Part shown: piece after piece, positions 1 through 9,968 of the stretch
Position numbering within the stretch: position 1 is the stretch's first letter
Layout: each line of letters starts with the position of its first letter
Assembly: GCA_015350385.1 (NCBI GenBank)
Contig: WNKI01000003.1
Location: forward strand, 2,264,698-2,328,697
Source: Aculops lycopersici
Lineage: Eukaryota; Arthropoda; Arachnida; Trombidiformes; Eriophyidae
Length of the DNA: 64,000 nt
Reading direction: 5' to 3'
The notes under the pieces: generated by a model
The model's database searches: none
Told to the model about the DNA's origin: nothing
Seen by the model: the letters and a program-made list of their open reading frames with translations, nothing else
Position numbers and translations under genes: made by a program

Positions 1-191
1 GTATTGCCAGCAGATGATGCAACAAAATCACGAGGTATTGGTTTCTTGGTATTTGAGAGTAGCCAATATATTAGAAAGCTTATTACTGCGCCTGCTACTG
101 CTGTTGCGGCTAGAATATATCCCATGTTAAATTGGACGCCAACTGGCTCCATTCTTTTGACATTTTCGTTGTATAAATATTTTGGATCCAT
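1..191 (-). CDS. N-terminus of a small membrane-anchored protein (partial)
   Basis: An open frame starts at the ATG at 191 in good context (gaaATGG) and stays open for 63 codons to the left edge. Residues about 23-45 form a single hydrophobic segment (starts MGYILAATAVAG), followed by a basic stretch (NTKKPIPRD). This fits a signal-anchor protein with a short luminal or outer N-terminus, as in many ER or mitochondrial membrane enzymes. I do not recognise the family, and most of the protein lies outside the window. The opposite-strand frame over the same bases lacks an ATG start and looks like a shadow. The main doubt is that only 63 residues are visible. Confidence 0.45.
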   Translation of the reverse strand, partial: MDPKYLYNENVKRMEPVGVQFNMGYILAATAVAGAVISFLIYWLLSNTKKPIPRDFVASSAGN

Positions 192-652
192 TTCGACTCT
201 GTTGCGTCGCAACTTAACAGACTTTGTAGATACAAATGAATTAATAGTCGATTGTTATATTGGTAATAATCTGCTATCTCTTTAGGATGAATATATCAGT
301 TCGAATGTACAAAAATATAATGACGATTGTTTGTTTATATTTGGCATCCTTAATTTTACCACATGCTTAATTTCACCGCCGCTGCTGCAAATGGAAATTT
401 ACAGCTTGAAAGTCTAGCTAGTGACGACATGCAGTATCTAAACTTGAGCCAACGTTTTTGTAACTCAAGGCTAATTCAATCTCAGGAAGATGAGACCTCC
501 GAGTTTGTGGCAATCTGAGGCCTTAACGTACCCTAAAGCATGTGCGGTGATTTGAAATTTAGCTTGTCCATCAGATTAAAGCTCAAGCTAGTCGAAAGCA
601 GGTATCTAGAACTGGTTCATATGAACAGGTTTTTACTCCGTTTCAATTTTCG
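192..652. other. intergenic spacer, no gene seen
   Basis: No frame with coding character is visible on either strand. The stretch is AT-rich and should hold the promoter of the leftward gene that begins at 191. I see no repeat or RNA gene until the TATA-like element of the tRNA at 653. Confidence 0.6.
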
Positions 653-660
653 TTTATATA
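653..660 (+). promoter_or_regulatory. TATA-like element upstream of tRNA-Tyr
   Basis: The octamer TTTATATA ends 30 bases before the mature tRNA 5' end at 691. Upstream TATA-like boxes at this distance help place TFIIIB on arthropod tRNA genes. The assignment rests on position and sequence only. Confidence 0.5.
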
Positions 661-690
661 CTGTCCCGATCTCTACACATTCATGAGCTT

Positions 691-782
691 CTCAGCATAG
701 CTCAGTTGGAAGAGCGGACGGCTGTAGAAACCGAACGGTTAAAGGTACCGTCAGGTCGCTGGTTCGAATCCGGCTGCTGAGA
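691..782 (+). tRNA. tRNA-Tyr(GTA) with a 19-nt intron
   Basis: A full cloverleaf folds. The acceptor stem is CTCAGCA with TGCTGAG, including the C1-G72 pair typical of eukaryotic tRNA-Tyr, with A as discriminator. The D-arm lies around 700-715. The anticodon stem is GACGG/CCGTC with loop CTGTAGA and anticodon GTA at 724-726. The T-arm is GCTGG-TTCGAAT-CCGGC. A 19-base intron at 728-746 sits at the canonical place between positions 37 and 38; removing it leaves a 73-nt tRNA. Introns in tRNA-Tyr(GTA) are near-universal in eukaryotes. A TATA-like box precedes the gene and a T6 terminator follows it. Confidence 0.96.
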
Positions 783-788
783 AAAATC

Positions 789-794
789 TTTTTT
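789..794 (+). terminator. Pol III terminator of tRNA-Tyr
   Basis: A run of six T begins seven bases after the discriminator base, the normal position for an RNA polymerase III stop. Confidence 0.85.
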
Positions 795-1120
795 GAATTT
801 CTCTCCACCGAAACTCAATGGATTAAAGGACCAATGGCAACGGCCAGTTCAATGTTAGTAGCGCAGTAATTTTTGCAATCACTTCTTGAAAAAATCTAAT
901 ATCTTGCAACGCCTCTAGTGGGCTTAAATTGAACTAATTCTACTATTCATTTTCGCTCCAACTGGCTAGAACAACAGAACCTTGTGTTGACTTTTGCGCG
1001 CGCTTCTTCATCTCACCTCTCGCGTGTTTGCTATGGCTAACTTTGTTGTGTAGTGTAGCAACTAGGTTATGGACTCTAATAATTTTGTTATTTCATTTTG
1101 ATAAATACATTTTATACGCA

Positions 1121-2089
1121 ATGTCTTCAGAGGAAGAGGAATTGGGGTTTATAGAAGAACAAACAGACCGATTCGTAGAGGGGCCTGACGAAAGCGACGA
1201 CGATGAGCCTTTGGAGGAGGACGAGGGAGAATATGACTATCTAGAGGAGCAACCTGAGGATCTCGAAGATGATGATGAGATAGAGGAAACATTACCCACC
1301 AAGAAGAAAAGAAAGTTACTCAAGAAGAGTGAATTTATTGACGACGAAGCCGAACTTTCGGGTGACGATGAGGTCAGCGAAGATGAGGCTGAAAATAGTG
1401 ACGAGGACAATCTCGATGTAGCTGACTTGGTCGACAAGGAGGCACCAGAACTAGACTCCGACGAGGAGGAGGCAATCAGAGGCTTGTATCACAAGCAGTT
1501 GGCGACTGAGGATCGTCGTGCAGTTCTCTTACTTCAGGAACAACTTGAGGATAATGCAGTTGATTTGGGTCAAGGGAGACGAAAGAGGTTCACTTGGCAA
1601 ACTAGGGAGCTTATGGAGGGCAACTTGTTGCAGCGGCACTCTGACCCAAACGATGATGCTAGTCATGATTGTGATGATAGTGATGACGACGATATGCCAG
1701 ACATACAACTGAGACTACGTAGACCATCCGTCGATGCGCTGTTATTTGGAACTAGGCAATCGGCGTCAAGTCGAGAGCCTCGAGCTGGTACTAGTCGAGA
1801 TACAAACACATTATTTAGCGATGACTCGAACAGTAACACTATGGGCAGCTTGAGCCATATGACACATGAACAACTAGTAGCTAGTAGAATGGGACCAGCA
1901 GCAACGACAATCACTACAAACACCACAACAGATATGAATAGATTCTTATACCGCGATAAAGAACTTGTGCAAGCTCTATCCACCAGAGAAACTGTAATAA
2001 CGTCGCGTGAGGATAAGGATAGAGTTATTCAGCGTGAACTAAAACGAGTCCTACAATCAAAAAGTATATTTGATCAGTTGTACAGTTGA
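1121..2089 (+). CDS. CLSPN: Claspin, short form (checkpoint/replication-fork mediator)
   Basis: Claspin/Mrc1 travels with replication forks and brings Chk1 to ATR. The 322-residue product has a strongly acidic first 140 residues rich in SEDE runs and one basic KKKRK patch. A block around 135-175 (EEAIRGLYHKQL...EDRRAV...GRRKRFTW) matches the C-terminal part of animal Claspin (DDDKRQLRLYQERY...GRMRKFRW). The tail ending KSIFDQLYS matches the vertebrate end (RSIFKYLES). Vertebrate Claspin is about 1,300 residues; the long N-terminal part and the Chk1-docking motifs are not seen here. I chose the ATG at 1121 because the in-frame sequence before it reads as hydrophobic non-coding DNA. No upstream exon was found, but an unrecognised one cannot be excluded. 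A poly(A) signal follows at 2103. Confidence 0.8.
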   Translation: MSSEEEELGFIEEQTDRFVEGPDESDDDEPLEEDEGEYDYLEEQPEDLEDDDEIEETLPTKKKRKLLKKSEFIDDEAELSGDDEVSEDEAENSDEDNLDVADLVDKEAPELDSDEEEAIRGLYHKQLATEDRRAVLLLQEQLEDNAVDLGQGRRKRFTWQTRELMEGNLLQRHSDPNDDASHDCDDSDDDDMPDIQLRLRRPSVDALLFGTRQSASSREPRAGTSRDTNTLFSDDSNSNTMGSLSHMTHEQLVASRMGPAATTITTNTTTDMNRFLYRDKELVQALSTRETVITSREDKDRVIQRELKRVLQSKSIFDQLYS

Positions 2090-2102
2090 GATTGAGAACA
2101 AT

Positions 2103-2108
2103 AATAAA
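2103..2108 (+). other. poly(A) signal of the Claspin gene
   Basis: AATAAA begins 14 bases after the Claspin stop codon. The 3' UTR would be very short, as in several other genes of this window. Confidence 0.6.
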
Positions 2109-2446
2109 GTTCGATTGACTTGTCAAAACAGAGACAACAATAAGCTGTTGCTCGCACAAACTAGCAGTGGAAAACTCGCAAGTTCACCTGCAAACCGTGA
2201 TTATTACATAACGTGCTTCATTCATTCGATTGAATTAATGAACCATTAAGCAAATTTCGAAATCCTATTAATCCGAGTTCATGCGTTAATCTCGTCTGCG
2301 GTGAGTGTTCTTTTCAATATTCCACAAATTCCGTATTCACGATAAATTTTCGTGAAGGTGGGACAGAGAGAGGCTGTGTGGCAAACACTTGTTGTGCTCG
2401 AGTGCGAGTGAGTGGCCAAGGGAAAGAGGTTGCATCTAGGTTTGTG

Positions 2447-2453
2447 TATAAAA
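2447..2453 (+). promoter_or_regulatory. TATA box, probable cortactin promoter
   Basis: TATAAAA lies within GTGTATAAAAACAGGC, followed about 30 bases later by a pyrimidine-rich stretch containing TTTCATCAC, a plausible start site. The next gene on this strand is cortactin, with its ATG 1.4 kb downstream, so the leader would be long or spliced. Confidence 0.45.
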
Positions 2454-3431
2454 ACAGGCACTTGCTGTTTTCCCTCTTTCTTTCATCACAAATTTAGTCA
2501 ACCTGACGTAGTCGTTTTGTTGATGATGATGTTTGTTTTCTGAGGGCAAAATACCACTATTAAACAGCTGCCCACTCCAACACCACAAGCTGGCATTCCA
2601 TCTACACTACCTGTGATTGCTCTTGCTACCAGTTGAGTGGCGACCACGACGCCGATGTCATTGCCATAAACCACAAGCACCACTAGAAAACATCACAAGC
2701 ATCGCATACAGGCAGTGAGTCAGACAGGCTTCAGAGAGCACTACCCATAACATCTACGGCAGGATCGTTAGTCATTTGTTTAGAGCTCATACTAATCAGC
2801 ATTGATTAGCACATGCAGTGATTCACGTTTCAGAATAAAAACTACCAGACAGCGTTATTACAGTAGCAACTGTTGTAGTAAGTTCTGCTGCTGCAACAGA
2901 AAAAGCATTAATAGCAACAAGTGCTACATATACAAGAACTCAACAACATCCTCTATTACTGCAACCACCCCAACGACGACCGAGACGACCGACCCTAACA
3001 AACCATAGCTACCACTACCACTTAGCTAGACGAACCATCACAATCTACGATACACACAAGCACACCAAAGCAAGAGAGCCTCTCTTGTGGTGCCATAATC
3101 CCTTGCTGAGTTACTTCAGTTGCTCTTGTTATTTGCAAATAGGCGTAGCATAACCCATGCTACTATTTTATTTCCGCAGACAACCAGCTGAGCTATACTG
3201 TTTTCGCTGTTACCTAACTCAACACCATCAGTACTAATACCTACGAATATCCTCCATCAACATCAACTACCAAGCGCGTTGCTGATCTCTAGTTCATCGA
3301 TTCGTCCCACTGCTGCTACAACCGCCAGTCTATTACCTCAAACTTAACTATCCAACCAACGATACAAAATTAATTGAGTTAGAACAAACAGACAGGTCAT
3401 GGAAATTAGACGAGAGATTTTTTGACACGAA

Positions 3432-3434
<3 letters not shown>

Positions 3435-3520
<86 letters not shown>
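3435..3520. repeat. (GA)n microsatellite, 43 units
   Basis: An uninterrupted AG dinucleotide array of 86 bases in the leader region before cortactin. Confidence 0.97.
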
Positions 3521-3522
<2 letters not shown>

Positions 3523-3534
3523 GACGAGACGTAG

Positions 3535-3610
3535 ACGTACGTACGTACGTACGTACGTACGTACGTAGTACGTACGTACGTAGTACGTAGTACGTAGTAC
3601 GTAGTACGTA
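3535..3610. repeat. (ACGT)n / (GTAGTAC)n tandem repeat
   Basis: A tetranucleotide GTAC array changes into a GTAGTAC-type array and runs directly into the assembly gap. GTAC units are self-complementary, so the array can form hairpins. Confidence 0.95.
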
Positions 3611-3630
3611 NNNNNNNNNNNNNNNNNNNN
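3611..3630. other. assembly gap (20 N)
   Basis: Twenty unresolved bases lie between the ACGT array and a second short GA run at 3631-3644. The true repeat length here is unknown. Confidence 0.99.
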
Positions 3631-3872
3631 GAGAGAGAGAGAGACCGAAAATTCCGTTCATTAGCCAGCCAACCAGTTGCTGTTGTTGTTTATTTTATTT
3701 ATTGTTGCACAAATTATTATTTGAGCGTCACTTGTTTGGACTAGATATAATACTTCCCTAGACAATCACTATAAAATTCATCAAATTGATTAAACCTGTC
3801 AAATATTTTAGCTGACAACACAGGCAACAAGAAATAACGACAACAACAATAACACCAATCTTACCAGCAATC

Positions 3873-5783
3873 ATGAACCGAGACACGAGCAAGCCTTCGC
3901 CTCCGCGAACTATGCGAACCGATTTGGACGATTGGGAAACTGATCCAGATTTTATTCGCGACATGGACGAGACAACCCAACGTTGGGGCTCGTCCAGAAC
4001 CGTTGGCTCCATCAAGATGAATGATCTTATTGACCAAGTCAGAAAGGATCACCAAGCCATGCGAGACAAATTCAATCATTCATCCCAACGCGATCACTCG
4101 GAAGGATTTGGAGGCAAATTTGGTGTTCAGCACGATCGGCGAGACCAATCGGCTCACGACTACGATTATCATGAGGAACTATCGAGACATTCATCGCAGG
4201 AGATAAGAAAAGTTATTTCAAGTGGCAATGGTAACATTCCGGGATCAACAGGTGGAAGTAGCCATCTAAAGCCCGTTAGCGAAGTTAAGAAATACTTTCG
4301 GGAATCCAAGAGTCAAGATATACCACGAGCTTCTCCAACCAAACCCACCAAGCCAACTCCGCCGCCCTATCCCACTAGCGAGGGATTCAAGTCTAGATTT
4401 GCATCCATGAGCAATGCCAATAATAGCAACAACAACACCACAACATCATCATCATCGACTAGAACATTCTCACCACAACCGCCCCAGAGCGAAGGTTACT
4501 ACTCGGCAACAGGTAGCAAGTTGTCGGCTGAAAATCCAACTAGACATGGTGTTATTAGATCCACTAGTCCAGGCAGATTTGAGGAACTATCTTCGACAGT
4601 TACCAACCGTGTGATTAAGGAGAAGAAAAGCAGCTCGTCATTATCGTTTGGTGACACTGATGGCAAGGATACAGGTGAACTATCGCCGGCATACAAGTCT
4701 ATACAAGAGAAAATTAATGCATTTAAGCGCGAGTTTGAGGATATTGAAAACAAGATGTCGCGTAAATCAGATTTGTCAAAGGTTATAAAGAAGACGACAA
4801 ATGTAGAAAAGTTTAGCAACGTTGAGTATTTGACTAGATCGGGATCTGATTTGAGTCGCTCGCCCGACCCAATGGCAGCTTCCTCGTATAGATCCTCATC
4901 GCAACAATCATCGCGAGAGCCCGTCAAGACGAAAGCTAAGATATACGATCCACCACAAACTAGCAGGCCAACATCGACCTCGCCCTCAACTGCAGAGCAA
5001 AATGATATTCCCAGTTCATCAATTAGGTCGCTAAGTGAAAAATTCGAAACCTTATGCAAAGAGGATAGTGATAATTTTAGGCGTCAAACGGAGGCCAAGC
5101 GGAAGGAGTTCTTTGATCATATCAAGAGTCAGGTGCGCCAGACGCGCAAGAACTTGGATGGATTCGATACAATTGACGACGATGCGGATGATGTGATTGA
5201 TAAATTTATGCGAAGTAGAACTTCACCTTTATCTTATAATAGAGGCCAAACTAATCAGAATAATTCGCATTCATCATCATCAGGTGGCTCTGGGATGAAG
5301 CCAAAAGTATACACAAAGAGCGAAACTACAAAGGAAGAGTTTGTCTCGAAGATAGTAAAAGAAAACGATAAGATTATTGAGAATGAAACCAAGAAAAATG
5401 TGGAGAGGAGTAGCTCCGTTCATGGATCATCGGACGAGGACGACTCTAACAATCCATCGAGCATTAGTTATATCGACCGAAAGTTGAGATCTTCTCCTGC
5501 GGACAGAGAAAAAACCGAGTCGCCCGTTGATGAGATAAAGCGGCGGGTTCCCATTATTGATCCGAAGGTTAGCGGTGCTGGCTTGATGGCCCGGGCCCTC
5601 TACGACTATCAAGCTAGCGAACCGGATGAGCTCTCCTTTGATGTTGACGATCTAATCACAAATGTTGAAAAGATTGATGTTGGTTGGTATAGAGGAAGCA
5701 TTATAAATAAGGATGGCAGGAAGATTGAAGGTTTGTTTCCGGCCAATCATGTCAAGTTACTTAACGATTCCGGGGAGTATTGA
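3873..5783 (+). CDS. CTTN: Cortactin homologue with a single cortactin repeat
   Basis: Cortactin binds Arp2/3 through an acidic N-terminus and F-actin through 37-residue repeats, and stabilises branched actin at the cell cortex. The 636-residue single-exon product has the hallmark N-terminal acidic motif (DDWETDPDF, residues 19-27, with DDW the Arp2/3 contact). It then has one cortactin repeat at about 74-110 (SEGFGGKFGVQHDRRDQSA...) and a long Ser/Thr/Pro-rich middle with short charged helices (about 255-300 and 390-440). A C-terminal SH3 domain spans about 573-632 (ARALYDYQA, DELSF, GWYRG, GLFPANHVKLL). Mammalian cortactin has 6.5 repeats, HS1 has 3.5 and fly cortactin about 4, so one repeat is unusual. 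The order acidic region-repeat-SH3 makes orthology safe. AATAAA at 5953 probably ends the transcript. Confidence 0.93.
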   Translation: MNRDTSKPSPPRTMRTDLDDWETDPDFIRDMDETTQRWGSSRTVGSIKMNDLIDQVRKDHQAMRDKFNHSSQRDHSEGFGGKFGVQHDRRDQSAHDYDYHEELSRHSSQEIRKVISSGNGNIPGSTGGSSHLKPVSEVKKYFRESKSQDIPRASPTKPTKPTPPPYPTSEGFKSRFASMSNANNSNNNTTTSSSSTRTFSPQPPQSEGYYSATGSKLSAENPTRHGVIRSTSPGRFEELSSTVTNRVIKEKKSSSSLSFGDTDGKDTGELSPAYKSIQEKINAFKREFEDIENKMSRKSDLSKVIKKTTNVEKFSNVEYLTRSGSDLSRSPDPMAASSYRSSSQQSSREPVKTKAKIYDPPQTSRPTSTSPSTAEQNDIPSSSIRSLSEKFETLCKEDSDNFRRQTEAKRKEFFDHIKSQVRQTRKNLDGFDTIDDDADDVIDKFMRSRTSPLSYNRGQTNQNNSHSSSSGGSGMKPKVYTKSETTKEEFVSKIVKENDKIIENETKKNVERSSSVHGSSDEDDSNNPSSISYIDRKLRSSPADREKTESPVDEIKRRVPIIDPKVSGAGLMARALYDYQASEPDELSFDVDDLITNVEKIDVGWYRGSIINKDGRKIEGLFPANHVKLLNDSGEY

Positions 5784-5952
5784 AGTTCTCACCTACTTAT
5801 TAGAATGTCATTCTACTGATTACACCTAAAGTGCAATTACATCAAGATATTTGACAGACAAGCACTCTTTTATCTACTCCCATACGTGACAGGTTGAACT
5901 AAAGTGCCATTATTGAAACAAATTAGATCGATCAATTTCTTATGATACAATC

Positions 5953-5958
5953 AATAAA
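5953..5958 (+). other. poly(A) signal of the cortactin gene
   Basis: AATAAA lies 170 bases after the cortactin stop, in an AT-rich 3' UTR. Confidence 0.55.
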
Positions 5959-6292
5959 AACTAGAAACAATTTTACACCATCACCAGAACCAGCTCCATG
6001 TTTTGTTTCAATTTTGTTTATTCATTACATTCATTTGTGATTGAGTTTTCGATTTTCAAACACCAATGAGACTGTTATTAAATATATCGAAACCTGTAGC
6101 TTGCCGTTGTTCTACCTGATTGATTGGTCGATTGAAAAATAAGCGAATTGAAAATCGAGAATGATATTCATAATATCAAGTGAGTTCATTCTATCCAATT
6201 AATTCAATTCCCATTGCCACCTGTTCAAAAGTAATCCTGACTATTTAAGCCTAGCAACTGGGCAACGATCCAATCCATTCCTGATCCAATTC
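5959..6292. other. spacer between two convergent genes
   Basis: AT-rich, with no coding frame. It separates the 3' ends of cortactin (plus strand) and the Cys-repeat protein (minus strand). Confidence 0.6.
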
Positions 6293-8421
6293 TTAGTTGT
6301 TCTCGTAGTCATACTCATCCAATTGGGATGAGTCGGCGTGGTGCGAAATGGCCTCGGCTTGGGCCTCGTGGAACACCTTCACGTCTGGGCAATGGAAGAT
6401 TTCATGCGGATAGAGTGACTCGAGACATTTGAACGAGTTTGGACTGACTAGATTCACACAGGTGTTATTGCGATTTGGTGCCTTTGCAATCTGGTCCGCC
6501 TCAGTGTAGATACAATTAACATACTCCGCATAGCTTTCGATATTTTCCTCCATATCGCACTTGATCTTGGATTGCTTTGAGCAATTGTTATAAATCTGGT
6601 AGGCTGTTGGCGAATCCTTCTCGAGACACTTCATCATCTTGACCCTGTGGTCGTTGTTGACGCAATTTGGGAAGCACATGATCTCAAGGGCACGACGCAA
6701 CAGGTTCTCCTGGTTGGTCTTGTGGGCCATGGTTATTTGGGTCTGTTCTTCCTTGGCGCGCTTTTGGAAACCTGGAGCATTGCAAACTTTTCCATACTCG
6801 AACGAGACAGTTTGCAAGTTCTTGCGCTCAACACAATAGGTAGTCTCGTTCTTGATTAGCTGAGACCAACACTTTTGGGTATCGTCCGAGACCAGCTCAA
6901 CACACTTCTCGTTCATGGTCATGTTTTGGGCCACAGTGTTGAAGCAGGAAGTGAGAGTTTCCTCGTTGTTGGCTCCACAAACTTGGCCAAATTGGCTGGT
7001 GCATTGATTGAAAACCCTGGCTCCCTGGGGCGAGTTCTTTAGAAGACACTCGCGCATGGTCCTCTTGCTGGCGGCAGGTAGACACTCGTCGCGACATAAA
7101 GTTGAGGCAATAGTGTAGAAGGCTTGAATTTCAGTCATCTCCTGGGAGGTAATTTGTTGGTCAAATTCGAGCTCCGGGTCGCAAGCGTGACGCAACGAGT
7201 CATAGTTGGCATACTCGAATTGCTTCAAGAAAGCACGAGCTGGTTTGGGCGACTGAACAATAACCTCCAATTGGCTACTGTTTCCATTCGACGCTTGTTG
7301 GGTGGTGGCCGACGAAGTGGTTGTGGTACCTGTACGATGTACATTCTCGCGAATGAAACACAACTCAATTTGATCAGTCAAATGTGGAGTCAAGCACTTG
7401 ATCGTGGCCTCGTTCAAGATTTGGCCACACTTTTCCTGTTGCACGAAACTTTGCGACAATGAGGCCAAACAAAAGTGGATGTCCTGCTTGCTTTGCTCAG
7501 AGCAAAGTTGGGTTGAGTTTTGTGTACACTGTTGGTAGAAACCATAAGCTCGTGGCGAGTGTGTCTTGAAACAGTTGACGATGGCCTGACGGTTGGAATC
7601 CGGCATGCATCCCTTGTCTGTTGGTTATTTGGATAACCATATCATGTTTTGGATACAGGTGGTTTTAATTAAATAAAAGTAACTGTTAATAATCTACTCA
7701 TAATTATCTTCATCCTTATCACAGTCGTCGTTTCACGACAAAGGCACCGGCGCTGACGGCGGCGGCAACGTCGCAAGCATCACGGACACAGACACACTTG
7801 TCTAGACTAGATGGTGGATATGATACGACCGAGATGAGACTAGACAAGATGGTGAAACAAAATCCAGGAAGCAGCAGCAGTAGCAGTGGCTCTAGCGAGA
7901 GTGGTGAGAGTGCAACAACAGGTGTCTCTCGTTGGGTCACAGGTGAGCGGCACAAGTTACGCGTAGAAGCAGAAGCAGCAGCATCAGCGATACCAGCGAC
8001 AAGAACGAGTGACGTAATAACGACACGTTGCTAGCGGTCATCGACTCTATTACCTGCGAGTGTATCCGGCTAACCTGTTGCCGCTCGCGGGTGATATTCC
8101 ACTATTTCACCATTTGGGAATGGTAATTCGCGTCGTTATCTCAAGTCGAGGGGACAAAATATTTAGATTTGAAGAAGAAAGTTACTTACCGCAAGTTCTA
8201 AATGAGAGTCCATTAAACATTTCCGCCTGCCAGCCACCCTTTACTGTGGTCTCGTCGGGCCCAACTTTGTTAGGATCACACTTCTCTGAAATCAAGCTTA
8301 GCGCTTCCGCTTGGCTAGCTGCAAGAAGCATTGAGGCCAACAGGCAGGTAACTGCCCCTAAGGCTAGCATTTTGACCAGAAATTTTTGGTTGTTTGTGAC
8401 TCTCGTTGAAGACTTTTCCAT
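6293..8421 (-). CDS. Secreted protein with three nine-cysteine repeats (two exons)
   Basis: The gene is spliced: exon 1 is 8421-8190 and exon 2 is 7617-6293. The intron begins GTAAGT at 8189 and ends CAG at 7618. The joint restores the frame (…RTC-D-KGC…) and gives 518 residues. A hydrophobic signal sequence (MLALGAVTCLLASMLLAAS) sits near the N-terminus. The mature part holds three divergent repeats of roughly 130 residues. Each opens C-x3-C-x11-C, then has a conserved SPxA/G motif (THSPRAYGF, KNSPQGARV, KDSPTAYQI) before C-x6-C, and closes with four more cysteines. N-glycosylation sites are frequent. I do not recognise the family; it resembles disulfide-rich helical secreted proteins of arthropods. 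An upstream in-frame ATG at 8508 is possible, but 8421 puts the signal sequence closer to the N-terminus. Confidence 0.8.
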
Positions 8422-8508
8422 CTTCGTTTCCCCTTCTTGGTACTGATTAGATGTTGCTGAGATTTTCAAGTTCTTGAGTTTGCTGCTGCTTCCTCTTGAC
8501 TGGTGCAT

Positions 8509-9937
8509 AGTGGGAGTTTCGTGGTGGTAGCTGCTGCTTTAACTGAAATTACGATCCTCAAAAATGACCACGGCTACAAAAATCGAGTGTCCTCTTAGGC
8601 TCCAGGGATTCAAGTGATCCAATTTTCAAATGGCGCAAGCTAATGCAAGTTTGTATTTGTCCCACTTGTTGTGTTTACAAGTTATGACCAACTAGAATTG
8701 TGGATGAAATTTTGTCGTCGATTAGTTAGCTGATACAATCATCGATAGCCGTTACTTTCGAAGCCCGCAGCTAGTTGACTAGTGTATTCGATTGAGTCTT
8801 GATTTGTGCTGATCAAACCACACAATTGTCTTATGTGAGTCTTCTGATTGATAATCGTCTAACTCTTGTATCACACTAACAGAACAACTAATAGCTTGTT
8901 AATCGTTGACACCTGATGTGATGACAAACTTACCTGCAATCAAGTGTGTCGCTTCTCTCCTCTTTTAGATCTAGCATCAATCGACCGATTGATTGGTGTC
9001 CTATTAATCATGCCACTCTAGTTGGTTGCGTAATAACTATTATGAAGTCTCCTCGATAACTAACTAGCTTACTATTGGGTCTGAATCACACGATAGTCGA
9101 CTGATTGTTTCAAGTGACTGAAATTATTTAGTCGCCAGTAGTCGTTTGGTCTTATTGCTTGTCTAGTAACTAACTAAAGAGAGCTGGTCGAAACCAACTG
9201 GCTTTCACTGTGGCTACCTTTTGTCTATGAACATTACCTGAGTACTCAGCGAGGCTTAGTGAACAGAAGAGATCGGTATTCCTTTTCAATGGAAAGCTAG
9301 ACGACTGTTAGCTTTCCATTGCTAGCTACCATCGCTATCTCTATGGTTCAGCTACCACAACCACCACTGACAGTCCGATTCAATTTGGCCACAACTTCAA
9401 TTTAGTCGTCCAACGATACGACAACAAAAACAACTACAGCAACAGCACACAGTTTCACACAAGTCAGGCTAACTGCTTGGGGAACGACAACAAGAAGAAG
9501 AGAAATTCTATCGTAGCCGCTGCCAACAAACTAAACTATTAACTTGACTTGACTCAACTCCTCATCCTGTCGCTGGCGTTGTCTACTTGATTGCGAAATG
9601 CGGCAAGCTATCGGCATCCAGGATGGAGACCAGCTAGCAGTGCCGCCACCGCTGCCACCACCACCGATGACAAAGAAGGGTAGGGTAGTTCCAACAGGTG
9701 TGTGTCTCAGGTGTACCGCTGGGTTGCTTGTTGCTGTTGTTGTTGTTGTTGTTGTTGCGGTAGTTGCTGATGTCCCGCTTATTTGTTAGGTTCGGTGGTT
9801 TAGTTGGTCGGTGGTGGACTGGAGTAGCGATTACAGGCGCAACTTGATAACGTACAAGACAAGAGACCGCGACGCTTTTTCTCCGATCTAAATTGAGCAC
9901 TTTATATCAATTCGAGCATCGACAGTTGAGTCGACTT

Positions 9938-9968
<31 letters not shown>

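Larger units (their letters stand above)
2109..3872. other. intergenic region and 5' leader of the cortactin gene
   Basis: No coding frame is convincing here. A TATA box at 2447 and a long leader rich in CAAC and ACC triplets point to the cortactin promoter and untranslated leader, perhaps with an intron. The stretch also holds GA and ACGT microsatellites and a 20-base run of N. The small frames in it are built from these repeats. Confidence 0.6.

Noticed and set aside
4..285. Plus-strand frame of 93 codons at the left edge
   Set aside because: It has no ATG start and runs antisense to a better minus-strand frame with an ATG, good context and a clean membrane segment.
3344..3661. Minus-strand frame with Leu-Ser and Arg-Thr-Tyr-Val repeats
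   Set aside because: It is produced by the GA and GTAC microsatellites and crosses the run of N.
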